Assembly: GCA_944739405.2 (NCBI GenBank)
Contig: OX123185.2
Coordinates: 6,073,840 to 6,137,839 of the forward strand
From: Euclidia mi
Lineage: Eukaryota; Arthropoda; Insecta; Lepidoptera; Erebidae
Length of the DNA: 64,000 bases
Reading direction: 5' to 3'
Shown here: piece after piece, positions 10,577 to 20,320 of the stretch
Layout: every line of letters starts with the position of its first letter
Numbering within the stretch: the first letter of the stretch is position 1
The notes under the pieces: generated by a model
The model's database searches: none
What the model was told of the DNA's origin: nothing
Seen by the model: only the letters and a program-made list of their open reading frames with translations
Translations under genes and position numbers: made by a program

Positions 10577-11125
10577 GTAATTTCAAGATGGCCGCCGATA
10601 CAAAATGGCGGATCATATATTACTTCACAACAACCTAAATATGGGTATCAAATGAAAAGTCTTGATTGGTAGAATAGAGCTCACTATGAAAAATCCAAGA
10701 TGGCCGTCGCCACAAAATGGCGGATTACTTATTTTCCACAAATACCTCAATATGGGTATCAAATGAAAGGGCTTGATTCGTAGAATAGAGCTCACTATGA
10801 AAAATCCAAGATGGCTGCCACCAGAAAAAGGCGGCTTACATATATTCCACAAATACCTCAATATGGGTATCAAATGAAAGGCTTGATTCGTAGAATAGAG
10901 CTCACTATGAAAAATCCAAGATGGCTGTCGCCGCAAAATGGCGGATTACATATTTGCCACAAACACCTCAATATGGATATCGAATGAAAGGGCTTGATTG
11001 GTAGAATAGGGCTCACTATGAAAAATCCAAGATGGCTGCCGCCACAAAATGGCGGATTACTTATTTTCCACAAATACCTCAATATGGGTATCGAATGACA
11101 GGGCTTCATTGATGAAAAAGGGCTC
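10577..11125. repeat. 111-bp minisatellite in the inner Helitron
   Basis: CAAGATGG phase marks at about 10,585, 10,697, 10,808, 10,918 and 11,029 give intervals of 110-112 bp. Each unit has AAGATGGC(C/T)G...AAAATGGCGG followed by ATATGGGTATC and GAATAG(A/G)GCTCAC. The short frames open on minus reflect the near-multiple-of-three period. Confidence 0.9.
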
Positions 11126-11406
11126 ACTTTGAAAATATAATGAGAAGTATCAACTAACAACAAAACTAAAAATATGAAAATAAAATTAACTAATAAAAAA
11201 ACTTTGGGCGTAGCGTATCCAGAGTAAACATTATGATAGAAATTTCACTTGCCCAACGATTTTATATTCGTCTGATCAATACCCCAGATTGATGAGAAGA
11301 TTGGTTGGATCTGGTAGCTAGAACTTACCGAATTACTTTTTAGCTTTTAGTACATAATCTAACTACATCATTTTTATATTGTAATAAAACATTATAACAT
11401 CAAAAT

Positions 11407-11425
11407 ATATATATATATATATATG
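11407..11425. repeat. AT dinucleotide microsatellite
   Basis: About nine AT units. Confidence 0.9.
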
Positions 11426-11639
11426 TTTTTTACAATGCTCATTCTAGATAGTTATCAAATTGTTTTCAAAATTGATAGATTTATTGCCTTCCGTATTTAA
11501 TGTAGATTAACTTTGTCTTTTACAGTAAGTAGTTTGGACGAATAGTTAAAAGTTATCACGATATATCTGACCTAAGCGCAGCGTCATTAAAAGCGCTTTC
11601 TATGAGTTAGTGAGCTTAAGCACAGCGAGGCGGAGGGAC

Positions 11640-12125
11640 AGTCTTCTTCTTCTTCTTAGCGTGTCGATGGCAATCTAAATTGTGCCAGCCCAGAACTTAG
11701 CTACGAGTATGGCATTTTCAGTAGCGTCCATAAGTTCCTGTAGCGTGCAGGTATTAGGGCACGCAGGACAAGATATTAAGTGTCCCATTGTTTGTGGGAC
11801 GGCACCACACTTGCACTCCAGATTAGTGTTATCTGTAAATCCCCACCTAAACAGGTTTTCTTTGCTTCGGCCAACCTGTGTCCTAAGTCTATTTAAAGAC
11901 TTCCAGGTCAGCCAAGGCAGCTCATGTCCAGGTGGTGGATTTTCAGCAAGCGGGACGAATGGAGTGGGTAGGTAAGCACTTTCCCGCCACAGTCTACGCC
12001 TTGCCTGTGTTCGCTCTTCATTGAGTGGAGGGACACACCTTAGAAAGCTATTGCGGCTTTTCAGTCTTTGCGGCACCAAGGTGTTGTTGTGCAAAGGGTG
12101 TCGTGAATCTCTTTCCATTCTCGTT
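11640..12125 (-). pseudogene. 5'-truncated LINE, C-terminal end of pol
   Basis: The minus-strand frame 12,118-11,675 (147 residues) ends with CKCGAVPQTMGHLISCPAC, a C-x-C-x7-H-x4-C finger typical of the C-terminus of jockey/R1-type LINE ORF2 proteins. It is followed by an alanine-rich tail ending AKFWAGTI. Downstream on minus an AAG-repeat tail (11,648-11,660) marks the 3' end. The reverse-transcriptase core is missing, so it is a dead-on-arrival copy inside the inner Helitron. The clade is not certain. Confidence 0.6.
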
Positions 12126-12300
12126 CTTTCGCTGGCGGTCTGATTGTCTGATATGTACTTTGTGGTAGCTAATGCTTTCAGATTTTATTTTTGCTGCAGT
12201 TATATTCAGTAGGTATATAAGCTCTTCATAGCTTCAATAATATACCTACATACTAATCTTTACCTGAAGTTCAACGATTATAAAAACAAAAGTATTTTTT
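12126..12300. other. Helitron interior, nothing recognised
   Basis: Probably the 5' truncation zone of the LINE fragment. No further feature seen. Confidence 0.4.
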
Positions 12301-12761
12301 CAGTATTATCTCTTTATATGTATGCTACACGGCTAATCTACAGAGCCGTTTGTGATGAAATTTGACATGGATAGTCTGTAACCCGGGGAAGTACACAGGC
12401 CACTCTTTATCAAAATATCATGCTGGCGAAGCCGCGGGCGAAAGCTAGTATAATATAAATGATGAACAAACAAACATAGATTTTTATATAATATTGGATT
12501 CCCCATTCCTTAAAATATCAGAGACGTTACCTGGTAGCGCCATCTACCTTCCTATATATAACTAATCGCATCAAGATCAATTGTTCCACGTCTAGTGCGA
12601 GCGATACCATATTTCCGTCCCGCTCTATCCCTCTCCCTGGAAGAGGCACTGCCTTCGCCTGATTCGTCGACGCGATCGTGGACGCGAGTGACAGTCGAGA
12701 ACATTCCTCCCGCTGAGAACGCCGTCTCGATACCGTACCGCGCCGCACCGTTGTATGTGAT

Positions 12762-12769
12762 TATATAAA
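12762..12769 (+). promoter_or_regulatory. TATA box of an island within the outer Helitron
   Basis: TATATAAA is followed by GC-rich sequence. A start site would be expected near 12,793. The region 12,600-12,760 is strikingly rich in C, G and CpG compared with the AT-rich surroundings. Confidence 0.45.
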
Positions 12770-12792
12770 CCGCTCGCAAGTGGGAGTGACGG

Positions 12793-13040
12793 TGAATTGA
12801 AGTGTAAACAATCAGCTGCATCACGAAACACCAGGAGGAAAAGAAACGAAGAAGGTTGTATAAGGTAAGTGCCTTCCATCCTTGAAATATCCTATACCCA
12901 CTCAATCACCTCCTCCCGTATCCATCTCCTCTTCCCTTATTCCTTTCTAGGCGACCCAGAACTCGCCCTAATACTGTCCATTCCATTAATCTTTCCCAAG
13001 TCGCCTAGAACCCTACGGTTTCGGTGTAAAGCCGAGCCAT
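12793..13040 (+). ncRNA. Candidate captured 5' exon-intron-exon, no coding frame
   Basis: About 72 bases after the expected start site lies a perfect donor, AAG|GTAAGT (12,865). It is followed by a C/T-rich stretch and an acceptor, TTCCTTTCTAG, ending at 12,950, so the intron would be 86 bp. Exon 1 has stops in all frames and no useful ATG, so it would be a 5' untranslated exon or a noncoding RNA. It lies on the strand opposite to the outer Helitron's own direction. Helitrons are known to capture promoters and exons of host genes. The source gene is not recognised and use is unproven. Confidence 0.35.
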
Positions 13041-13860
13041 TACCCATATCGACTTTTAAAAAATCCCGTCCGCCATCTTTGATTTCCTATCCGCAATCTT
13101 TGATCACGAAATAGATGTTGTATTTGGATTCACCATCCCTTAAATCATCAGTGACGATACCCATATTCATTTTTAAAATTTTTCCCATCTGCCATCTTTG
13201 ATTTCCCATCCACCATCTTGAATCACGAAACAGATGTTGTATTTGGATTCCCAATCCCTGTTAACATCGGAGACGATACCCATATTGATTTTAAAAAAAT
13301 CCCATCCGCCATCTTTGATCACGAAATAGATGGTGTTTTTAAATTCCCCATTCCTTAAAATATCGGAGACGATACCCATATCGACTTTAGAAAAATCCCG
13401 TCCCCCATCTTTGACTTCCTATCCGCCATCTTTAATCACGAAATAGATGTTGTATTAGGAATCTCCATCCCTTAAATCATCAGAGACGATACTCATATTG
13501 ATTTTTTAAATTTTTCCCGTCCGCCGTCTTTGATTTCTCATCCATCATCTTGAATCACGAAACAGATGTTGTATTTGGATTCCCCATCCCTTTTAACATC
13601 GCAGACGATACCAAAATAGATTTTTTTTAATTTTTCCATCCGCCATCTGTGATTTCCCATCCGCCATCTTTGATCACGAAATAGATGTTGTATTTCGATT
13701 CCCCAAAATATCGAAGGCGATACCCATATTGATTTTTTAAATTTTCTCATCCGCCATCTTTGATTTGCCGTCCGCCATCTTGGATCACTAAATAAATTTC
13801 ATATTATTAATCAGCGTCCCGAAAATCTCGAAAACGATACCCATATAGATTGTATCCTAT
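13040..13860. repeat. About 119-bp minisatellite in the outer Helitron
   Basis: The ATCACGAAA(T/C)AGATG(T/G)TG mark recurs at about 13,105, 13,224, 13,320, 13,436, 13,556, 13,675 and 13,786. Most spacings are 116-120 bp; one unit is about 96 bp and the last about 111 bp. Units contain CCGCCATCTTTGAT twice and GACGATACCCATAT. A partial unit lies at about 12,495-12,535. Confidence 0.85.
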
Positions 13861-13939
13861 TCGTTTAGCCTTTTTTTGCCTTTGACCCAACCCTCCCTCG
13901 TTCGTCCTCAACCGGTCTCGTTTGACCATTTTATTATTT

Positions 13940-14215
13940 TTGTCTGGCCCCTAAAAGTTGTAGCATAATTTTATAAAGCCTATAGCCTTTCGGAGTAATT
14001 GGGCTATCATAGGCAATAACAATTTTTAAAATCCGACTGCTAGTTCCTGAGATTAGCCGACATTATATTTTAGCCTTTTTAGCCTTTTGCCCGGCCCCAA
14101 AGGGTCGAAGCGTTATGTTATATAGCCTATAGCCTTCCGGAATAATTGGGCTATCGTATACAAAAAGAATTTTTCAGATCCGACCGGTAGTTCCTGAGAT
14201 TAGCGCGTTCAAACA
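13940..14215. repeat. Two diverged copies of a block of about 150 bp
   Basis: Both copies read GGCCC...AGCCTATAGCCTT(T/C)CGGA(G/A)TAATTGGGCTATC...AGTTCCTGAGATTAGC. They are the 5' portion of the minus-strand Helitron; a related end occurs at 41,390-41,600. The sequence then runs into an ACAA microsatellite (about 14,212-14,230). Confidence 0.7.
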
Positions 14216-14257
14216 AACAAACAAACAAACTCTTCCGCTTTATTATATTAATATAGA

Positions 14258-15559
14258 TATTATTATGTTGAAAGCCTCGAAATCTTGATTGATTGAAAAC
14301 TGCAAATTACTTTTCTTTGTATTTCTTCGCGATTTTTATTGCAATAATTGAGATTCGCAAATAGAGTGCGAGTTCTTTTATATAGCTGAATTTTACTAGA
14401 GATATCAATCAAATAACGTAAAGATTAAAATAAGCCATGATTTTTGTCACCCTAATCTGTAATTATGATAACTTACAATTCAATTTGATCTTTGAAACGT
14501 CGATAAGTACCTCTCTTTCTATTATAAAAAGATAATTCATTCAATAAAGCGTTACAAAATTTGACAAACAGTTCGGCAATGTATATTACCACACACATGT
14601 CACGTCATCATTGCAGATCATAAACTAGCATTTATCCTGGACTACGGTTTATAGAACATTCTGGCAAAAGTCCAACATTTTATATGAAGCCTTGTAATGA
14701 TTACTCTTATAAAAAAGTGCTAAGACCCGTCATATTCTATATATTCATGTATTATTGCTGATGAAAGAAGAAATAAAAGAAATCCTTGTAGCTAGTAGAA
14801 AATTGCAATAAAATAGAATGTTTATTATTCTGTTATTTGTGTTCTAATATTATGGTATGATCCAATTTGGAGATATTTTATATTAGAACCAAATATTAAG
14901 AGGGTGGCGTACGTGTTATATTTGCTAAGAATTTTTGAACATTCTAGATTAATTCAAAAATAATAATATGTGTTACGCGTCGTCATGATGCAAACTACTT
15001 AAAAATACAGCGATATCAAAGTAACATGTCTTTAAATGTTATTTAAGTTATTCTTATTTCCATTTCTTTTGAATCCTCCTTACCTTACAAATAGGCTTGT
15101 ATAGTATGGGTATGTGCAAATATTGAAACAGGACACTTAATATGTTTCAATTTCAACCAAACAAACATCAATACTTTTTGTGACGTAAGGGGAATGGATA
15201 CACCGCACTTGACATGATTGCTATTTTATATTGTATGACGCGATAAGTATAATGTTAAGGTTGTACTACTAACCCCTGAAATACAGGTAAGTCTATAAAA
15301 TCTAAATCAAAAGTGACTTATCTTTTCGTACTCGGACAGATTCAGTTTGGTCTAAAGAAACACACCCACAATTAAACGTCTTAATTTTAACAAACAACGT
15401 TTAGATCTGCCTTAGGAAAGCAATACTGTAATAAGATTATATATTTCCTTTACAAACCAAATCGCCTTAACTTCTCCTAGCCAACATTTAACTAATAATA
15501 TTTAAGATATAATCCTCCGCAGTGACAACGTCTATTGTGTTTCGTATTTATTCCGTTCT
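14258..15559. other. Single-copy AT-rich DNA, no gene seen
   Basis: No coding frame, recognisable repeat or structured motif noticed. Confidence 0.5.
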
Positions 15560-15800
15560 CATTTTTCAAGGAGGATCAAAAGTCTTTGGGCTTTTGTCTG
15601 AGTCGAGCCACGAGGGTTCATTGTAGTAGTGGCCTACTTATGGTGTCTGACCGCCCGGTCCGAATGCCCGTGACGTTTAATGCACTCAGCCTGACATCCC
15701 CTTAAATGCTGCCTAAGATTAATCTGCAGAATGTCCTGGGTAATTGATTAAGCACCTTCCGACGGTTTGAAGCTGTCAAACGCAAAACGTTGGTATTGAA
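15560..15800. other. GC-balanced unique block, possible regulatory DNA
   Basis: Base composition is more even than in its flanks, with no repeat signature. It includes a homeodomain-like TAATTGATTAAG near 15,742. It lies about 0.9 kb upstream of the cysteine-rich exon. Function unknown. Confidence 0.25.
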
Positions 15801-15990
15801 TTGAAATTCTGCTAAATTCGAAGTATAAACAAATTAGTGTTTGTATGAGTTTAGTGTGTGATAAGTCTCGTTACATACCATTTATACGAATTTTATTCCA
15901 CTGGCCCTAATCGCATAATATTTTTTCCTGCTCTCACGTTTTGGCATAATTAACCCAAGCCATAGCAGTAGTTTATGTTTATTTATTTAT

Positions 15991-16160
15991 AGTCTCACGC
16001 CTGTATCCCGAAGGGGTAGGCTGAGGTGTAAACATTGTACCCACATTTCGCCATGAATTTTTAGGTTCCACGTAATAGGGGGCGAGCCTATTGTCGTTAC
16101 CGGGCACATCACCAGACTCCGGGCTGCTACTGAGTATTCGGAAAAACCCAGTAACACTTA
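15991..16160 (-). repeat. SINE, 5'-truncated
   Basis: Inverted copy: TCACGCCTGTATCCCGAAGG, CACGTAATAGG, GCGAGCCTATTG, and CGGGCTGCTACTGAG...AACCCAGTAACACTT. The tRNA head is missing. Confidence 0.8.
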
Positions 16161-16711
16161 GCAGTAGTTATGCGTAAAAATTGCGAAAGTATAAAGATTT
16201 CACTTTACTTTAAATTTTAAACTGAAACACCTCAATTCTCTTTTATTATATTTGCCTTTATCCCATTACGTTGCATTCCTACATAATACCATCAGATCGA
16301 GAGATCCCTTCAAATATTAAAAATCAAAAATGTAGCATAATTGACAATTCAGAAAAAAATGCTACTAAGAGCAAAATCCACCGCCACAATCACCAAACAA
16401 ACCCCCAAATAAAAGTTAACGCTGATTTTTGGAGCGGGTCGAGCAAAAAACTGCTATGACACTTAAAACATCCGAACTGAGGCGAAGAAAATTAAATGGC
16501 GCCCCAGTAATAATAAAAATGAGAGTTTGTTACACAATGAAAGTGTCTGCTTTCCTCTATTCGGCGGCTTTGTAATCAAGAAACTATTTGACGCAAAAGA
16601 TTGGACGAAGCTATCATATGCTTCGGCACTCACACTAACGCGGTTTGTATGTTTGACTTTGTAACGTGTGTTAGTTTTGTGGTGTGCTAAATATGTATGT
16701 GTTGGTGAGCT

Positions 16712-16930
16712 GTGTTGTTGTATATTTCTGTATGTGTGTGTTCGGTGTTGTTTTTTCCCGCGGTGAATGTAGAGTGTATCTGCGAGTTGACCCTCTGCCG
16801 TACATGTACATTATTAACGGTCATGTACGCCGGGGATGATGTTTGCGATATGTGCCCGGATGAGAAAAATTTTCCGGAATTGGCTAATTGCCTTACGGCT
16901 CTTAATAGCATATCTCTCGGAAAACTATGA
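16712..16930 (+). CDS. Cysteine-rich secreted-peptide exon, eclosion-hormone-like spacing
   Basis: The frame is open from 16,709 to TGA at 16,928-16,930. No ATG lies upstream before the TGA at 16,706, so this would be a 3'-terminal exon joined to an unseen first exon. Possible acceptors end at 16,709 and 16,772. The first 20 residues are strongly hydrophobic and signal-like (LLYISVCVCSVLFFPAVNV). The rest holds seven Cys; from the second on the spacing is C-x4-C-x2-C-x12-C-x2-C-x11-C, with a C-terminus ending SLGKL. Known: mature eclosion hormone has C-x3-C-x2-C-x12-C-x3-C-x10-C and a hydrophobic tail ending in NKL or NKF. The match in spacing is close but not exact, and residue identity is low. 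Codon third positions are GC-richer than the flanks, as in coding DNA. It could be a distant paralogue, another cysteine-rich peptide or chance. Confidence 0.4.
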   Translation: MLLYISVCVCSVLFFPAVNVECICELTLCRTCTLLTVMYAGDDVCDMCPDEKNFPELANCLTALNSISLGKL

Positions 16931-17117
16931 GTACATTCGTCGAAATGAAAGTGATAGCCACTTTGCTAACTGTATTAGTTATGTATTATACGACTTGACT
17001 AACTCATAAGAGATCTTTATTTTTAATATCTTTTCTCTACATTACATTTGTCTAATAGCTTATTCTATTTAATTGATAAGACTTTGATAAGATTTAATTT
17101 ATGACATTGCTAATTTA

Positions 17118-17831
17118 ATGAAAACGAACATTATGCATTTTGGACAACGACTACAAAATTTGTTAAATGTAAATGTAGTATATAAAAATATAACCATTAA
17201 AGAAGCTACTGTTACTCGATTTCTAGGTTTAAATATTGATAACAAATGAAATTGGAAGGAACACATTGACATTGTATGTAAAAAAATCAGCAGTCTATCT
17301 TACGCCTTACATAAATTAGCTGCTATTATTAACACAGATGCGTTACTTTCGGCATATTACGGACTCGTGGAATCCATCCTTAGATATGGTGTAATTTTTT
17401 GGGCATATTCTACAAATAAGGATATGGTGTTTAAAATGCAAAAGCGATGCATTCGCGCTATGTTTCGTGTTAAAAGTACCGAAAGTTGTAGGCCTTTTTT
17501 CATAAAGTACAACATTCTCACACTTCCATCACTTTACATTATTGAGACAGCTCTATTTGTCAGGAACAACCCTGATCTATTTCCTAAACTATCTGATTAC
17601 GTCAGCCGAAATCGCCGTGATAATGATAGACTTCGTGTCGATTCCGCTAAAACAGCTTTACTCTATAAAAGTATAGTATGCAAAGCTCCACTAATCTATA
17701 ATAAAATTCCAATAGCTATTAGGCTTATGAATAACACACAATTTAAGAAGTCGCTTAAAAACCTACTAATTCAAAAAAGCTATTATAATATTGATGATTT
17801 TCTTTGTGATGAAACTATAAGGGCACAATAA
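17118..17831 (+). pseudogene. LINE reverse transcriptase, C-terminal fragment
   Basis: One frame reads KTNIMHF...TRFLGLNIDNK, a TGA near 17,250, NWKEHIDIVCKKI...YALHKL, LLSAYYGLVESILRYGVIFW and FKMQKRCIRAMF, ending at the TAA at 17,829-17,831. FLGxxID, WxxHI and YGxxFW are hallmarks of the connection region and C-terminal domain of CR1/jockey-group LINE proteins. It is 5'-truncated with one in-frame stop, so inactive. It is followed by an AT-rich 3' UTR. Confidence 0.75.
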
Positions 17832-18371
17832 TTATTATGTTATTATATTGCTATCATATACCACATTATTAAGTACTTATTTTAAATTATAATTATTGAC
17901 TTGTAATATTATAATCTATCCACGACCCAAGACTATTACTGTATTTTTTTTATTTATTATTATTTTTTATGTACTGCTTGACATTTACTATTACTTTGAC
18001 ATTATTTCTATTTTATTATTTGACATTTTTATTGCTTTATTTTAATTTTATTATCTTTTTAAATTGTTCGACATATTCTATTATTATTTGTTACCGCCAT
18101 AATTTAACTATTGTTAACTACTTCTCATACATTGCAATTATATTTTTTAATTATTTCATTAATAAATATTCTAATTGGATCTCACTTATATTTATACATG
18201 TCATAATAATGTTAGAAACGAATCATGTCATTGTATTTAGCTGTTAAGTATATTTAATGTGTATTATTTCATCTTTGCACGCCACATGTGGCAGAATATG
18301 CTGTACAATCTAAAAACTGATCAGCTGTAAAATGTGACCGTATTCTAGCAAATAAAGGATTGATTGATTGT
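17832..18371 (+). mobile_element. LINE 3' untranslated region with ATTG tail
   Basis: AT-rich sequence ending AAATAAAGG then ATTGATTGATTG, a simple-repeat tail typical of CR1-like LINEs. It continues the fragment above. Confidence 0.6.
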
Positions 18372-18600
18372 TCTTTATTATAACTCTAACATAATCTATA
18401 CTACCTAAATGCTATTATTATATAATTACTTGACATGATGCAAACTTGATTTTTTAATAACAAATTAGATTTTTTGTTATTAACATTAATATTTGTATGC
18501 CTATTAAGGCAAAACATGTTGATGCTCTTTAACTCAGAACACCTGTACACAACACATGTTTAAACAAATAAATATTATTATTATTTGGAGAACTGTTAGT
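18372..18600 (+). repeat. Possible second LINE 3' end
   Basis: Ends AACAAATAAATATTATTATTATT, a polyadenylation-like signal followed by a trinucleotide tail. Weak evidence. Confidence 0.3.
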
Positions 18601-18689
18601 ATACTCGGTTTAAAACCGGTGTTTTAATGATATTTACGGGTATATACCAAGTAAAGGTCATTTAAAAAATATCTGTGGGACTTTGGTCA

Positions 18690-19035
18690 ATGAGTTAAGG
18701 TTCGGTTTCGTCACTTTGCATACATTTTCGCACTATTCTGCAAGTATTTAAAATAGCTGCTTTTTGGATGTTAATGTAAATTTTTGGTGGTAAATCAAGC
18801 ATTTTCAAACTATGGTGTAAATATTTAGGTATGACTCCTGTGGTTGATATTACTATTGGCACTATATAGACTTTGTTGACTTTCCAGATTCTTATTATTT
18901 CCTCTTTTAGATCAGAGTATTTATTGATTTTTTCTGTTATTGTTTTCATCAAGTCGTGGGTGTTTGGGACTGCAATGTCAATTATGTAAGCTTTATTATC
19001 TTATTGTGGATAATATCTGGTCTGTTATGATGATT
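18690..19035 (-). pseudogene. LINE pol C-terminal fragment
   Basis: The minus-strand frame (18,952-18,695) has YSDLKEEIIRIWKVNKVYIV, VISTTGVIPKYL and IQKAAILNTCRIVRK. This is the familiar C-terminal motif (DL..EI.R.WK...IPIV...G.IPK...L...QKA.LL.T..I.RK) of a widespread LINE group. Just upstream NRPDI and YIIDIAVPNTHDL are in different frames, showing a one-base frameshift near 18,995. Degenerate fragment. Confidence 0.7.
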
Positions 19036-19409
19036 ATTATTATTTACGATTAGTGTTTAGAATTAATAATCCTCTGAAACAAGAAGTGTAGTTTGCTTGT
19101 AATTTACACTATCCTACTTTAATCGATCCGTAGGCGAACGAAGTCGCACTAAAAACATTTACATGGATACTTATAAACATAATTATGTAAAGTATCATTT
19201 TATAATCATTGTCACTATACTCGTATTAATTCTAGGAATTACTTTTCAACGATGTGTATGTTTTACCGAAAATCTATTTTATGTATCAAGGTTTTCTGAT
19301 AGTTACGAGACGAATGTTGAAAATGTGTGTGAGAAATTATAGACGCGGATATTTCGCATCTCGTATTACAAACTTTTTGTCCGTGTGGTGACGGATTAAG
19401 AATACGGAA
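19036..19409. other. No gene seen
   Basis: AT-rich spacer without recognised features. Confidence 0.5.
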
Positions 19410-19623
19410 TGTCACCACCCCATATCGTCCCATGGGTGTCGTAAGAGCCGACTGAGGGGGCATATTATGCAGAGAACAGCACTGTAAGAGAAGGAAAACT
19501 TGATACAAACCCTATACCAACCCGTTTGGCCAGCGTGGTGTAAGTAGGCCAATTCCTCCTTTCAAAGGACAGGCCTCCAGTCCAGCAGTGGACTGTTAAA
19601 GGCTGATGATGATGATGATGATA
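19410..19623 (+). repeat. Dispersed repeat ending in GATGATGATG
   Basis: TGTCACCACCCCATATCGTCC, GGTGTCGTAAGAG, TTGGCCAGCGTGGTG, CCAGCAGTGGACTG and a (GATG)n tail. The first part recurs at 28,928. Confidence 0.75.
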
Positions 19624-20229
19624 ACTACAAACTTAAGATATAGTTATTAATAAAATGGAATTCTCATACACTTATACCTAACCTCTTTTCTATAATATAA
19701 GAAAGTATAGAAGCAACCTTTTAAATACCTATAAAACCTTAATACAGTTGGTACCGTTATAGATTTTTTTATGGAAATAAAGTAGTCCTAAATATTTGTA
19801 AAGCTAATGGGCTGTAAAAACCCGAACATAGCTTGTAACTTCTTGATTGTTTTCATGAACTGCCTTGTTTGGGAACCTTATAAGCAGGAGTTCGTAATAG
19901 AGTAATTTTATGTACCCTAAGTATAAACCTTTTTAAGCCGTTGTCACACCGACCGCAGCTGAGCGGTAGAAAAACAGAGAAACAGGTAAAATATATTTGT
20001 ATAATGGATATTATGTTTTGTTGCCCTTTTTGTGGTCTTTTATTTTATTTCAGTAAAAACAGCTCATGCATTTTACAGCGACTGGCCGAACGTAACTTGA
20101 GACAGGGATGCATGGCAGTCCAAGGAAGACGCCTTCCCCAGCTGTAGGACACATTGGCAGGCTAAATAAAAAATAAAAAACCTGCTCATATAAATTTGAA
20201 TACGTGTATTTTATTTATTCTTTAATTAA
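19624..20229. other. No gene seen
   Basis: A short frame at 19,941-20,147 (68 residues) lacks recognisable domains. It ends in LAERNLRQGCMAVQGRRLPQL, possibly a retroelement relic, but I cannot support it. Confidence 0.35.
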
Positions 20230-20320
20230 AGACTCACGCCTGTAATCCCCGAGGGGTAGGCAGAGCTGTAAATATTACACCCACATTTCGCCATGAATTT
20301 TTAGGTCCCACGTAATACGT
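20230..20320 (-). repeat. SINE 3' fragment
   Basis: Inverted copy with CTCACGCCTGTAATCCCCGA and CACATTTCGCCATGAATTTT. Truncated after the CACGTAAT motif. Confidence 0.75.

Larger units (their letters stand above)
10241..12448 (+). mobile_element. Helitron-like element, inner, plus strand
   Basis: Starts TCCTACTAATATTATAAATG after an A (the start could also be 10,232, since TCCTACTAA is repeated). It ends GCCGCGGGCGAAAGCTAG before a T. Non-autonomous. It contains a GGAT microsatellite, a 111-bp minisatellite and a 5'-truncated LINE. It lies within the outer Helitron in opposite orientation. Confidence 0.65.
10108..14257 (-). mobile_element. Helitron-like element, outer, minus strand
   Basis: On minus it starts TCTATATTAATATAATAAAG (from 14,257) and ends in GGGTCAGCTAG at 10,108. 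It is preceded by A and followed by T, as Helitrons require. No Rep/helicase gene is present, so it is non-autonomous. It holds a 119-bp minisatellite, two copies of a block of about 150 bp at the 5' end, a GC-rich promoter/exon island, and a second Helitron inserted on the opposite strand. Without the insert it would be about 1.9 kb. The ends are of a type familiar from lepidopteran Helitrons. Confidence 0.65.

Noticed and set aside
10625..11163. Minus-strand frames of about 100 codons
   Set aside because: Translations of the 111-bp minisatellite, whose period is also a multiple of three.
16519..16575. Short frame MRVCYTMKVSAFLYSAAL as a signal-peptide exon for the cysteine-rich peptide
   Set aside because: The only nearby donor-like GT leaves two spare bases, which does not match the phase of either available acceptor.
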